Positions 12,002-23,772 of a DNA stretch of 64,000 nucleotides are shown one piece after another. The position numbers were made by a program, and so were the translations under genes. The notes under the pieces are model-generated. The model was not told where the DNA came from. It was given only the letters and a program-made list of their open reading frames with translations, and searched no databases. Each line of letters starts with the position of its first letter. Positions within the stretch are counted from its first letter, which is position 1. The stretch comes from Spirometra erinaceieuropaei (lineage: Eukaryota; Platyhelminthes; Cestoda; Diphyllobothriidea; Diphyllobothriidae): positions 1,090,692-1,154,691 of the forward strand of contig CACRXP010000017.1 in assembly GCA_902702965.1 (NCBI GenBank), in the 5' to 3' direction.

Positions 12002-15000
12002 TAAGTATTTGACTGAGTGGAGATCTACAGCAATTCTGTTAAATTTCCGACATGTACATATTAGAGTTCTGTAAAATTCAAAACTGTCTCTCTGCCATCA
12101 CCAGCACGAACGTCTCTCAAAAATCGCTTTTCAGGTATGATACAAAAATATATGCACTAAACCTCCCCACTGCTCACTTTCTGTTTTCAGAGATGATGTT
12201 TTATCTTTAATTTCCTATTCTTATCCAGCGTGCGTGGAATTCTTCTTAGAAACTTCTTAGTTTTTGATTTTAGTTTTTTCGGTGATTTAAAAAAATAATA
12301 AGTGCCGTGAATTGATTTGCGAGCGTTTTGCGGACTAGGACAGTGTTATAAATATAGTCGAATGCTGTTATAGAGTACAAGCATAACAAGGTAAGCGCTG
12401 GTCAGTTAACCATGCATTTTTTTTTGCCTCATCCGCAGCCGCTTTAAATTTACCTACCGATTATCCGTCTCTCTGGAGGAAATCAAGTGGTTCTTGAATA
12501 CAACAGAGGTAAAGTATTCGAGAAGTCCAAAGACTATGTCTACAGAAGAGGGGTAAAGAAGATATAGCGTTTGGCAGACATTGGGACCCCACAGTGTACT
12601 CATGCAAAACATGCAAAAGTTAGACTTCAGCTCATGTGTAAAGCAACTTATGTTGCCTTTTCTTCTTCCAGGCTTTTAGTGGACCGGGCAAGCATTTTAG
12701 ATATAAAATGGATTGGCTAATGTCATAAGAATACCTTTTGACAAAAGTACATAAATTTGGAAGATGCAGTTATCCCATTCCAAGGAACCTTCGTATCTTT
12801 TGAGTCATTTTATTTTTCGGACACATTAATATTGGTATCTGGTCCTGTCCACCAGGGCTACTAATAATAGGCATATATTATGTATATGTACTCCAGATAT
12901 AGTCGACTGCCCCAGGAATAATTTTAGTTAAACACTAGTGCGTCAGACTTATGAGCCTGGGCTCGACAAAGCAGATGTACTGTGTTTTTTATGCAAAACG
13001 TCTAGTTAAAACTGTTTCTGATCTAAAGTACTGTATTTAATAAGTGTTCATAGTTGTTTGAAACAGATCGGGACGCAATTTTATTCAAAGGCACTGGAGT
13101 ACAATGTTGAGGAGCTCCTAAATCGTTACTATCTGAGTCGTCGAAAATGACTTTCTATTGCGACGACTTACTAACATTCCGATAGAATCTCACCGCATAA
13201 AATCGTACGAAAAGAGACCACTATGTGTCAGAGAATAAAATTAAAACAGAAATTTGTAATAAACCTCTAGTTGTAATTAATTTAATGAACTCGCCTTCGA
13301 AGTCTCAAGAGTGGTTGTGCTGTCTTCTACCCGTAAAGGTGTCCGAGATCGTTTGATAAATACCTTTTGACAAAAATGACACTCGTCCTCATTTAGACAC
13401 ATGAAGCAGCATATAACATAAAACGCCTGCGAATGTCTAGATGGCATTCTGCGGCTGACGCCAGTGACTCTCCTGCCCCACATCATCTATGCTTTTAAGC
13501 CAAACACCTCACTGGCGTGGCAAGTGTTATACGAGTATATCGCAGTCTCCTATAGCTTAATTTCCAAGAAAAAACCCTAATGCAACTTACGCGCTAATTC
13601 ATCCGAATTTATTTGCAAAAATTATTGTTCAGGTTTCAGTATTTTCGGTCAAAACTGTTAGAGACACTAATTCATATCCCAGCAGATTAACTTTTTTGGC
13701 GTTTTTATCTTTTTTCAGATCATTACTTTAAATATATCCTTTTTACTCTATGCATATTACTAGACACATTCGTGATCTTTACGAAAACTACTCGCTGATT
13801 TATTTGCACGCAGCGGTTGTCAGTAAAAAGATAACACTTTAGAGCTGACAAGCCTTTACTGAAGTGGCGTTAATCCGGGCATAGTATTCAAATCCATTGG
13901 AAGACATCTGTATCCCGTTCGGTAACTTCGACAGCAGCTGTGAAAAGTAATCATGTGCCATCGAAAATTCTTTCATGACTAAAATGTTCCAGACAAATTT
14001 TGCCTACCTAGCACACGACACAATCAGCTGCACGAAAGGCTTTCCAGCACGTCGACAGTGGCACCGGATGAAGACACTCCTTCCTAAATTCCACCTCTAT
14101 GCGGCCTAGCTTTAGCTGAATGTCTTAGTGAGCGGATTTTAAGACGCGCCAGATGCTTAAAACCGTTTGTCATAACCAGCACGTGGAACAGCTTCGGTAA
14201 AACGATTTCTACTTTCAATAGAAAAGTCCGGCAAAGACGCTGACTTCAGTTAATAAATTAATCCCAAACTGCCACATCTTTAAGAAAAAAGTCACCATTC
14301 TTCCCTCAAACAGCGAACCTAACCACTTGTTGTTTATGATATGGACAAATTTTGAAGTTCCTTATCATTGAGATCCTATCAGTCAACATCGCTTGCGAGT
14401 AAAAAGGCTGAAATTTGCCCTACTGCACGCTTGCCAGTAACAGTCATCAGTCACGGTCCCATTCGTGAACAAAGAGGGTTTCCGCAGGTCAAAAGCAAAG
14501 AGCACTAATGCCATCTGCACCAAATTTACGTAATGGTCCACCTCTCCAGAGCACGGAGGTGGTTTGTCTGCGCTTACGTGCGCGACTGGGCCTGGGTGTG
14601 TTGGCAATGGGCTGTAATGCCAGCCAACCGAGTACGTAGGCGCGTCAGTTAGATGTTGATCGACACTTTAAAGTTGCACTAGTTGATGTCGACCTGGTTG
14701 ACACACTTCGCATGTGGGGTAGGCGGTGGCTTCATGACTTGCGTTCGATGGGTGACGACCTTGAGTAGCAATACTTGAACATGGCGTTATGCGCACTTCT
14801 CACCCGAAACCGTTGGTCAGACAGTGGAGGTACTGATGGCATTCTCTGTTTATCTATGTCATATTAGCTTCTGGAGGCACTGGTTGCGCACTGTAGACCT
14901 AGATTCTGTTGAAGGGCACAAAACCTATTGCAGTGTACGATAGTAAAACCAGTAAACACGTGAAAAAGTTGCATGTGATATCGTGTGCGTCGACAGCATT

Positions 15001-15013
15001 AGACAAATGAATA
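12002..15013. other. Unannotated sequence
   Basis: Three kilobases with only short open frames on both strands. No splice-supported exon, RNA gene or recognisable repeat was found. The 14.4-14.7 kb stretch is somewhat GC-richer but not identifiable. Confidence 0.4.
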
Positions 15014-16211
15014 CATTCAATTACCGACCTCATTAAATGTTATCCGAAATTCTGAAATCCCTTTTCGATAAGGAAGTATTACCTAAGTGGGATATCACGA
15101 ACACACCAGGAGCTTGGCTTTCGAATCCACTTCTTTCCGATCGCCTGCTAAAACCACAGTCGCAAAAATGAGTACGTAAATAACATTCACTGTTTCTATT
15201 GACTTTCGTTGCCTTTATAGCATCAAATATATTTTTAAAAACGGGCAGAAAGATATTCATCAAACAGCGTACTCGAGGGAAAGGCATACTTTGGTTTTAG
15301 AATGTTTCTCAATTCCCAAACAACTTTGAGATTGATTTGGCTTTGCATTTGCGACTAGTTTTTTCCAGATCATAAGCTGTATACAAAATCATGCATAGGA
15401 AAACTCGTGCATCTCCTTATGTTATTAAAAGATACCATATAAGGATAAGAAAACTTTGCGATTTATGTGGGTCATGTCGCATACCTGGTGGGGAACATTA
15501 GGTGTTATGACCCGGCCTGGTACTTGAAAGCAATTGCAACTGGAGATTAACTGGAAGTAACGCATACTTATAAGGCCTTACTGTGGTTCGCCGGCATTCG
15601 GCCCAATATCCTTCGGGAAGAACATTCCAGGCGAGCTGGTGGATAATTCGAATACGCAGATTGATCAGGTCCGAGGGGAAAATCCAATGGAGAGGCGCCA
15701 CGATTAAGATGACAGCGCCGTAGAGAAAACTCACGTGGCCTGCAGTGATTGGCTGGATCTTGTTTTTGGGAGTGTAGGCATCACCATCACTAAGTAAACG
15801 GTCATATGCAGGGTTATTTGAGTGTACTTAAAAAATCTTATTATTACGAACTCTTGAAATCGAAATATATCCTTCCCTCGTGCATAAAATCCGAATAAAA
15901 CATAAGCATCTATTAAATGAACACAAGAAAGACGGTTTTTATGCTCATTTTTATAAAATATCTTTGAATTTATAAACGCAACGAAAGTCAATAGAAACAA
16001 TTAATGCTACACAAGTACTCACTTTTTGCCGACTGCGGTCTTAGCAAACGGTCGGAGGAAGTTCATTCAAGGACCAAGACGCTGGCGTGTCCGTAATGTC
16101 ATGAAATTCTGCGTATGATAATCAGTATAACGATTTTACTTGGATAATCCTTCCTACTTGAAATGAGATTTCATAATTTTATTTAATATTTCATGAAGTC
16201 CGTTACGGATT
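15014..16211. mobile_element. MITE, long-TIR family (diverged, with extra internal DNA)
   Basis: The left end (TA then CATTCAATTACCGACCTCATT, followed by CCGAAATTCTGAAAT) and right end (TATTTCATGAAGTCCGTTACGG) match the family ends at low identity. It is longer than other members because about 250 bp of GC-richer sequence (about 15.49-15.77 kb, containing GTGATTGGCTGG) interrupts the middle. The exact right boundary is approximate. Confidence 0.55.
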
Positions 16212-16918
16212 AGCTGATGCGAGGCCATCCTGGGATTCCCGGCATTGCTGATATGCTACTGCCACATTTACCTGAGGGAGGAATCGTGTGGGTCGTGTTT
16301 CAACATGGCATGTCTACCTAGAAGTGAATGGAGACTGATCTGAGAGCTAGAGCCCAAAAAAGCTCAATTCTAAATGTTTACCCGCGGTTCCATTTTCTCA
16401 TGAAATTGTCAAAGGTCGTAGTCTTGGGACAAATTATCGCATTCCTTTCCTTTTTGCGCATAAACGGCAGTTTAAGCACTCCCAGCTGCTACTGAAAAAA
16501 GCCTGGTTGGTACAAAACCACCGTAAGTATTTAAATGTGTCAACGCCAGTAAGATGTTCCTGATGAGAATTCGTGCCAAGAAGTAGCAAAACCAACAAAC
16601 TTGTCAGTAACTCAGTGATTTGCAGAGCTATGGAGTCCAAAAAGCAAAGGTGAATCGTCCCTGGTCTGTTGGCCACGAGTGTAAAATTAATGACTGCCAA
16701 AGACGGCAATCTCAATGACTGAAATCATGTGCATTTATCACTTTCTTATGCACGATTGGGGTCATGGTGCTTCTGCCGACGCACATCCAGATAGCTCTTC
16801 CGTCGGGGTCGTGTTTACGGTGTGCTGCGCATAAATTTAAGAAGATGAACCCAACGCTTTCCAGTTTCAGTATCTCTCAACGGAAAGACTGATTAAAGAC
16901 AGTTGTTAGTGAAATCAG
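16212..16918. other. Unannotated sequence
   Basis: Nothing beyond short overlapping open frames. It ends at a possible splice acceptor (see the next entry). Confidence 0.4.
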
Positions 16919-17078
16919 GTACAGCAACCAACCCGTCACTTTGCCGGATATTGGAAAAAGAGTTCGGATGCTAGAAAGGAAGGAGAAACTTATCTACAGA
17001 GTTCTGTTGGAAATAAGGCCTGGATTGGATGAGCTGAGACAGTATGATGACGTCTTTCCATTTCACGACAAGATGTCG
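16919..17078 (+). CDS. Candidate coding exon, function unknown
   Basis: A 160-base segment lies between a possible acceptor (GAAATCAG, 16911-16918) and a good donor (TCG followed by GTACGT at 17079). The frame translates to about 53 residues rich in charged helix-forming residues, including KRVRMLERKEKLIYRVLLEI and GLDELRQYDDVFPF, with balanced codon use unlike the surrounding noise. It would enter with one leading base of a split codon and leave in phase 0. No domain was recognised and no start or stop codon belongs to it, so it could only be an internal exon. The MITE at 17.8-18.8 kb would then lie in its downstream intron. Chance remains a real alternative. Confidence 0.3.
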
Positions 17079-17806
17079 GTACGTCTATTCTCTCTATCGT
17101 GGCCGTCTAAAGGTGATGCAGGAAAAAAAAGAGGAAATTCGTGGTTATTGGCCTCACTCGCTTCTGGTATTTTTCATTCGATCATGTCGGGGTCACCATT
17201 CTAGCTTTTGGTAGGGGCATGGGCAGATTTGAGCCGCCACGATCTTCATACCAGGTCTCAAATAATGAGAGGAGATGTTAGGCGCCAGTAGAGGATGCAT
17301 TGTGTTTTTTACGTAATGAATGGCCAGTAGATTGAACCAATTCTGCAGTCTGATGAAAGGTGCTCATTCGGAGCCGTCAGAGAATTCGTCAGTGTACTCC
17401 TGGGACAGGCGTTGAAGTGTCCTGAGCTAGGACATGTCCGCCTCAGCCCTGAGGTTGATTGGTCGGTTTGACTAGCTGTGATTGGCCGAAAACTAGACTG
17501 CCGCTGTTACGCATATGCAAGTACGCGCCAGAGGCCTGTGTTTCTGGTAGGCACCCGGAGCAGGGTCATCATAGTTTTCACTCTGTCAAATTAAGGTGTA
17601 CCTACGAAGGTCCTTCGGCTCAAGGGAACTCAACTTCCTGTGTTTGATTTTCTTATTCTTCAGGAAAACTAAAGAAGGTGGATTGGGAAATTGGCACGAC
17701 GGTCTGGATCGCAGTTGCTGGAACCAAGTTGGCTTGTCGTTTATGGCTACTTTAGGCCGTGAATTCGAAGACGGCATGGTATGTTAAGCGCCGACCAGCA
17801 GAATTA
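17079..17806. other. Unannotated sequence
   Basis: If the neighbouring exon candidate is real, this is intron. A GC-richer patch with ATTGG boxes occurs at about 17.40-17.58 kb. No gene was recognised. Confidence 0.3.
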
Positions 17807-18800
17807 CAGTAGATGTGCTAACTCATGAAATGTCAACCCAAAATTTCGAAATGCGTTCTCGTTTCGAAAAGATAAATTAAGTAGTGTTGTAAAACTAATC
17901 ATGATGCAGCATAAATCTATAATGATCCACAGTTACCTCAGGGTATCGGCTTTCGAAAGAACTTATTTTCGGTTGCATGCAAGATCTATAATCTGCAAAG
18001 AATGACTACTTAAGTAGTATGCAATTTTCTCATTGATTTTCGATGCCCTTGAAAATTCAATTATATTTCACGGAAAACATGCATAAAAGTATTTATTCTT
18101 TTACTTATTCGGTAGAAAGTCACGTCTTCTTTCAATTTCATACTCAAAAGAAGAGTATAATTCGGTTTTAAAAAAGTTTATAATTGTGAGATTTTTTAAT
18201 ACCGTTAAATGGCTGTTCATGAAACGTCATGTATCTGCATTTACGAATTTAGCTTGTAAAGTTAACAATATTGCTCAAATCCACTGCTTAATTTTATGAA
18301 CCTCATATGGTCTCTTCCTAACACCGTAGAGAAATGCATGGTTTTCCGTACACGGAAAATATACAGCTTGTAGTTTTGAAACCCTGAATGCAAGTGTAAC
18401 AGCAGGTCGAGTTCAAAATTATTCGGGAATTAGAAAAGTTTTTTAAAACCGGATTATACTCTTCTTTTAAGTATGAAATTGGAAGAAGACGTGATTTTCT
18501 ACCGAATGAGTAAAAGAATGAATACTTTTATGCATGTTTTCCATGAAATATAATTGAATTTTCAAGGGCATCGAAAATCAATGAGAAAATTGCGTACTAC
18601 TTAAGTAGTCATTCTTTGCAGAGTATAGATCTTGCATGCAACCGAAAATAAGTTCGAAAGCCGACACCCTGAGGTAACTGGATCCTTATAGATTTATGCT
18701 GCATCATGATTAGTTTTACAACACTACTTAATTTATCTTTTCGAAACGAGAACGCACTTCGAAATTTTGGTTGACATTTCATGAGTTAGCACATCTACTG
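17807..18800. mobile_element. MITE, long-TIR family (best-preserved copy)
   Basis: A 994-bp non-coding element bounded by TA on both sides. Left end CAGTAGATGTGCTAACTCAT and right end ATGAGTTAGCACATCTACTG are exact reverse complements, and similarity continues inward for about 370 bp on each side. The unique centre, about 250 bp, holds CCGTACACGGAAAATATACAG. A CAGT terminus with TA target duplication is the signature of Tc1/mariner-type transposition, so this is most simply a mariner-mobilised MITE. No transposase for it was seen in the window. Confidence 0.9.
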
Positions 18801-19183
18801 TACAGGGAGTAAAGGAGGCGCTGCTGCCTTCTTGAGAAGAGATTTTTGAAGAAAGAGATTCGACTTTCGCAGTCTTGGATGAGGTTGACGTGTGTAGAAT
18901 CGTTCACATTCCGTCTTCTCAAATCTACAGTTTTCGCATGACATGACTGGGTTAAAAGAGCTCTAGGATGCCACACAAGTACTGGTTCCCTGACCAACAA
19001 AAACTAGACTTGATCCCGTTTTAGATCAGAATCAGCAGAAACACCCATCCACTGTAGTTCACCTACCACAGCCGGTAGTAACCATTTAAATTAGTTTGTC
19101 TTAGCGGTTAAGATGATGACTGGGCCGGAATTTCTTATATTGCCCTCTAGACAGGATATGGAAATCGGAACGTCCCGCCAACT

Positions 19184-19290
19184 TGATGCGGGCGACCTTG
19201 TGCTAAGTCCCCGTTCCCTCACGCTTACCCCAACGCAAACCTTAAAGGAAACCCTAACCTTAACCCCAACCCCAATTTCCCTGGAATTTA
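19184..19290 (+). repeat. Degenerate telomere-like repeat tract
   Basis: The stretch contains repeated CCCTAA-like words: CTTACCCCAACG, then GAAACCCTAACC, CTTAACCCCAACCCCAA. The perfect hexamer is rare, so this is a decayed short interstitial tract resembling the TTAGGG telomere unit used by flatworms and other animals. Confidence 0.5.
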
Positions 19291-19401
19291 ATGCAGTCAC
19301 CTGAATTACGGGCCGTTTCTGTTCCCATGTCCTGCTAAGGGAGAAGGGACATTTATGCAGTCTCTACCGATGGTCGAAATACCTTGGTGGCAGATATTAC
19401 A

Positions 19402-19641
19402 ATGGCAGTGATTTTGGAGTCGTCAACTCTTCAGCGAAATGTGCATTCGAAGTGGAAACTTGCCAAAATTATTTCAGAGCGCTTGCCCGCGTTTCTTAAT
19501 GCAGCTGTTGCAGTTGGTTTTTGGGTATTCTTCGAAACTCATCCTGGCCTGGTAAGTGCAGTCGCAGTGGTAGCACACTTAGTTATTTTTGACGCCATAA
19601 CATCGATCAGCATAGCGTATATAGCGAAAACAAGGAGTTAG
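19402..19641 (+). CDS. Candidate exon with hydrophobic segments
   Basis: An open frame from ATG 19402 to TAG 19639, 79 codons, is followed five bases later by AATAAA (19646-19651). The translation has two hydrophobic stretches, LPAFLNAAVAVGFWVFF and then VSAVAVVAHLVIF, which could be membrane helices. A consensus splice donor (CTG followed by GTAAGT) sits inside the frame after 19551, so it could instead be a shorter internal exon. No acceptor with a good pyrimidine tract was found upstream and no family was recognised. It may or may not belong with the exon candidate at 16.9 kb. Confidence 0.3.
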   Translation: MAVILESSTLQRNVHSKWKLAKIISERLPAFLNAAVAVGFWVFFETHPGLVSAVAVVAHLVIFDAITSISIAYIAKTRS

Positions 19642-20009
19642 ATGCAATAAATATATCGAATTTTCACGCTGAAGCGGATTAATCATTGTATCCACACGAA
19701 TACCGAATATCTAATCATGAAATCTGACCGCAACATGGAGCATAGTAGTCTCGAGCCGAATACTTGCCTATTACGTTCCAAAAAGCGTCCGTGGAATAAA
19801 ACCTCGAACCTGTAAACACATAGGCTCCAGATCGGCAAAGTTTTGAGATCCACGTTAATGATTTGACGAAAAAGATGGGCCCGACGGAACGGGTTGATTT
19901 AGGCGCTGACGTTTTGAAAAGCTTAGTCGGCTCCCCATTGTCAAAGCGTAAAAGGTACTTAATCCATCAGAAATTCCAAGTGGGATGTCGCGTTTGTCGG
20001 CCTCTTGAT

Positions 20010-20520
20010 GATCGATTTTTCTCTTCACTCGCTGCTTCGGCCACTCCAGGGGATGGTTGGCGGACGTTTTACGTGTGTGCTTTGTGAGTCACCGCTTCGT
20101 CGGGGGAAGGTGATTGAACCTTCCTCGGGTGGTCGGTCTAGTGGTTCTTCCTCGCCGAGTAGACTTCCCGTCAGCCTGTCTATATTTGGCCTTCTTAAGT
20201 TCAGTGGGTTTACTCGGTCCTGAGATCTACAGACTTGATGACGTAGGACTTTGTAAGCTGCAAGAAGGTCCAGATGCCTGTTGATGGAGTGACCATCGGA
20301 GAACAACGCCTCGAGAGTTAGTCGTTCTGCTTTTTGGTGCCCCGGACTAAGAGGACGGCTCTCTGGAGATCGAAAATATTCCCAGTTTTTCCAACGTGCG
20401 TTGCTGGTTGAGAGTTTGAGTTTAGCCTATGAATTGCTGATTTGTGCTCTTTTAGGCTCCAACCAAAACGTTTTTGGACAACATAAAACGGAATGTTTTT
20501 GTTTCTAAATAAGTGGTAAG
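20010..20520 (-). pseudogene. Decayed PLE GIY-YIG C-terminus
   Basis: Reading the minus strand, one frame gives EHKSAIHRLN ... THVGKTGNIFDLQRAVLLVRG, matching the second half of the PLE GIY-YIG domain as seen in the copies at 22.7 and 41.6 kb (EHKLAVRRGD, HEFDF). After a frameshift near 20310 a second frame continues with SDGHSINRHLDLLAAYKVLR, the counterpart of the SDENSVNRFIDLAPAYRALR tail at 41.7 kb. The reverse transcriptase part is missing. The left boundary is approximate. Confidence 0.65.
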
Positions 20521-20639
20521 AGGTTGGTTGATAAGGGAATAAGCACATAACATAATAGTTTTTTCCGCCCTCTCGGGATGAGCAGGCAGTCCCTCGGAGT
20601 GAACGAAAGTAGAAAATGAACCCTGAACGTGTTATCACT

Positions 20640-21816
20640 CACACAGTCGGCAAGTTGGTCGCGATTTCATGACATCCAACAAGCCATCGAAGAACATACG
20701 AAAAAATGCCCCAAACGCCATACCTCGCCCCTGCCCGCCAGAATGACTCGGCCCATTCTGGCAGCCTGAAAGATGCATTCTTTTTGACGCAAATGCCTGA
20801 ATAAACCACTGATTTATGGGGAAGTCAGTGCTAGTCGGAGCCGATGCTGATTTACTCAATATAAACAACCAAACGCGCTTCGAGTCTTTCGGGACGCGTT
20901 AAAAGCTGTGACCTCGAAATTTGTCCCCTGACACAGTCGGACGTTTATAAACAGAACTAACAAATAGACTGAAACGGCTCCTTCTTAATGTAACCTTTAC
21001 GACATCCACACTCATATGAACTCCGTGTAGCATGCATATACAGGCTGCTTCACTTTGCCAGTCATTGCATCCACACTCTTAAGTACTGTAAAGTTACCAT
21101 TGTCCAAACAAACGACCCGATGACAGCGCTGTCTGCCCGTTTGCAACCTCAGGTAGGTTTATCTCGAAATTCGTTATGTTAGCGCGACGCAGGGCCTGGT
21201 ATATAATGACTAAAGTTCCTAAATTTTGAATTGATGGAAAAGCAAGAAGCCCGACAATTGGGGCAATGCGGTCATTTCGCTATAGGAGCATTCATCGCGG
21301 TGAATCCTGTCGATGTTCTGCACTTTTTCAGGGGTTAATATTTCCGGATTCCTCATTTAGCATCAGCAGTTTTCAACCAGTGCGCCTCGGAGACGATTGC
21401 ATTTTGCGTGATTGCATCGAAGCAGTTGCAGGCAGCTAGGCGGAATCTAAATGTAGTGGCAAAGTTAAACATCGATCATTGTTGCTGGTCATTCCTTTCC
21501 AACAGTATATACTTGAAACCGTAGTCGAGCCGTCCGAAAGCAGGGTCATACCGATGGAATTTACTGGCATAACCAACGTGAATTATGCGAGATTTTAACA
21601 GTGAACCGTCTCGTTTTGGGTGTAAACGTCTTTAGTGTACGGAATGCCCAGACGTCTTCTATTAAATTCATTCAACGTAACAGAGTTTACGAGCCATTCG
21701 TCGCTTAATTAACGGTTTCGAACAACCTCGCATTTAAGGACTAACATTGTGAATGTATCGCATTTTATGTCAAGAAATTTTAGTCCGTCAAATCAGTAAA
21801 GACAGTCTTTCTGAGA
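20640..21816. other. Unannotated sequence
   Basis: No feature was supported apart from short overlapping open frames. Confidence 0.4.
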
Positions 21817-22294
21817 TACAGTAGGTGGGATAAATCATGAAATGTCAACCAAAATTTCCAAATGCGTTTTCGTTTCGAAAAGAGTAATTAAGTAGGGTCG
21901 TAACACTAATCAGCATGCAGCATAATTCAATAATAATTCACTTATCTTAAGATTCCAGCTTTCGAACGGACTTTCTTTCGGCTGCATGCAAAAACTACAC
22001 TCTGTACAAAGTGACTACATAAGTAGCATGCATTTTTCTCATAGATTTTCAAAACCCTTAGAAATTCCACAATCACTCATGGTACACATGCAAAAATATA
22101 TTCATTCTTTTGCTCACTCGGTAGAAAATTACGTATTCTTCCAATATTATCCTCGAAGAAAAGGTATTATTCGGATTTTTAAAACCCTTCTAAATCCCGA
22201 ATGCTTTTGAACCCAATAGAAGCGAAGAGATGAGTCCCAGGAAGTAGTCTTGAAGAAGGAGACACGATCGCCGGGACAAGAGCTTTATTAGCCT

Positions 22295-22328
22295 GACGTT
22301 TCGGATTCCTACTCGAATCCATCATCAG
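22295..22328 (-). ncRNA. Minimal hammerhead ribozyme (PLE family A)
   Basis: On the minus strand the core reads CUGAUGA, then U, stem II GGAUUC/GAAUCC closed by the loop GAGUAG, then GAAACGUC. Stem III is only the two pairs A-U and C-G with no loop, and cleavage would follow the final C. Flanking GUCU and AGGC form a 4-bp stem I with one G-U pair. AATAAA follows seven bases after the cleavage site. Minimal hammerheads of exactly this kind are described for Penelope-like elements, where they are thought to work best as dimers. All conserved core bases are intact. Confidence 0.85.
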
Positions 22329-22407
22329 AGACAAAAAGCAGAAACGGGTGGTTGTTGCACAAGGGGCTGCGGTATCTATAGGATGCAGTAGCCATGCTAC
22401 CGCATAC

Positions 22408-23772
22408 CTATGAACATTCACGGCTATCCCCTTCATCCGGGATCGTCGTACTTGGTGTGATCATTGCTTGATGGCCGACATTCGAGTCGATAATTGCTGC
22501 AATTTCATCACGTGCGTTGGATGTTGGCGTAATGATTGCTCGACCATCTGACGCACCGATTCCGGTGTTGGGAAACGTGTTCACCTCTGCGCTCCCCGCA
22601 TGGCTTGTTACTCCGCCTAGGCGAAGTTTTAGCACGGAGTATGGAGTCGGAAGATCGTTGCACTTGTCGATGGACTGGGGGCCAGTAAACCATGATTCCA
22701 GTAGCTCCCGGCTCACGCGGTTGTCACCTCTTGCGAGAATTTCGGCCTCATCGAATTTGAATGTGTGGCCGGATCTCGTCGAATGAGCCGCAACTTGAGA
22801 GCTGGCGTCATTTCTCCGCACCGCTGCCGCGTGTTCGGCCATTCTCGTTCGGAGCTGTCTTCCGGTTTTTCCGACGTAGTTGCTTTGTCCGCAACTGCAC
22901 CAGATCCGATAAACGACTCCAGACGTTTCTAGCCGTGGCAGTGGGTCTTTCGGTTTTATGACCAGACGCCTGATGGTTGCCTCCGGTCTGTGTGCCACTC
23001 CAACCCCAAGTGGTGCGAGAAGGCGGCCGGAAGCTTCCGAAATGTTCTTGACATACGGAAGTGCCCGCCAAGATTTGGTGTCCGTGCGGTTAGGCCTTTC
23101 GTCCCTTTTGCGTATGCACCGGTCGACGAAGTTGCGCGGGTAGCCATTGGCTTTGAAGACCCGTCGGAGGTATTGTAGTTCAGCAATTTTGTTTTCCGGC
23201 TCAATGCAATGCGTTTCGACATGCCGATAGAGCGTCCTTACACAACTGCGTTTGTGGCTGATTGGCTGGTTACTGTTGAAGTTCAGTACTTGCATCGTAT
23301 TTGTCGCTTTCCTGAACACTTTGGTTTTTAGTTCACCACAATCTTTGCGGCATACGAGGACATCCAGGAAGGCCAGCTGGTTGTTCTCTTCCTCCTCCAT
23401 CGTAAATTGAATGTCCGGGAAGACGGCGTTGAGATGCTCTTGGAATGTCAACACCTGATCCCGTTCGATGACGACGAAGGTATCATCCACATACGGGGCC
23501 CAGAATTTCGGTCTGTGGTGCTGGAAGACCAGCGACTCTAACCGTTTCAGGACCGCCTCGGCGATGAATCCCGAAATCGGTGAACCCATTGGTGTGCCCT
23601 TCATCTGCTCGTAGATTACCCCGTCGGACGTGAAGTACGTCCTGAGACAGAACTTCAGCAGCTGAAGGACTTGGGGCGTGTCCAAGACGGTTCTCCGTTT
23701 GATCGTATGTGCTTTGTAATAGCAGCTCAATTGTCTCGATCGCCAGGTCCTGGTCTTTTGCACCCGCAGTGC
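22408..23772 (-). pseudogene. PLE reverse transcriptase + GIY-YIG (family A)
   Basis: The open frame runs from the RT palm to the C-terminus. Visible RT motifs are GTPMGSPISGFIAEA and YVDDTFVVIERD (intact YVDD; the preceding residue is P where the sister copy has R), then ENNQLAFLDVLVCRKD. The connecting region ends with SHKRSCVRTLYR and FVDRCIRKR. The GIY-YIG endonuclease follows as VVYRIWCSCGQSNYVGKTGR, RTRMAEHAAAVRR and HTFKFDEAEILARGDNR. A tail of about 90 residues (PYSVLKLRLGG) completes it. It is inactive as it stands: the N-terminal half including motif A is missing. An extra C in the ACGCCCCAAG stretch near 23680 also shifts the frame relative to the 33-kb copy, so the first residues of the apparent frame are out of register. 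PLE proteins copy their RNA at nicked DNA using these two activities. Confidence 0.85.

Larger units (their letters stand above)
22212..23772 (-). mobile_element. Penelope-like element (family A), 5'-truncated
   Basis: A PLE on the minus strand, about 1.56 kb, inserted in a MITE. It begins inside the reverse transcriptase (the frame equivalent to AIETIELLLQ), continues through the GIY-YIG endonuclease to a stop at 22408, and ends with a 3' untranslated region of about 195 bp. That region holds a hammerhead ribozyme (22295-22328) and AATAAA. The 3' end resembles that of the copy at 32.67 kb (CATCTCTTCGCTTCTATTGG here, CATCGCTTCCAATGG there). No clean target-site duplication was identified. Confidence 0.85.

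Noticed and set aside
22517..23222. Several plus- and minus-strand frames of 60-90 codons inside the PLE
   Set aside because: Shadows of the RT/GIY-YIG coding frame.
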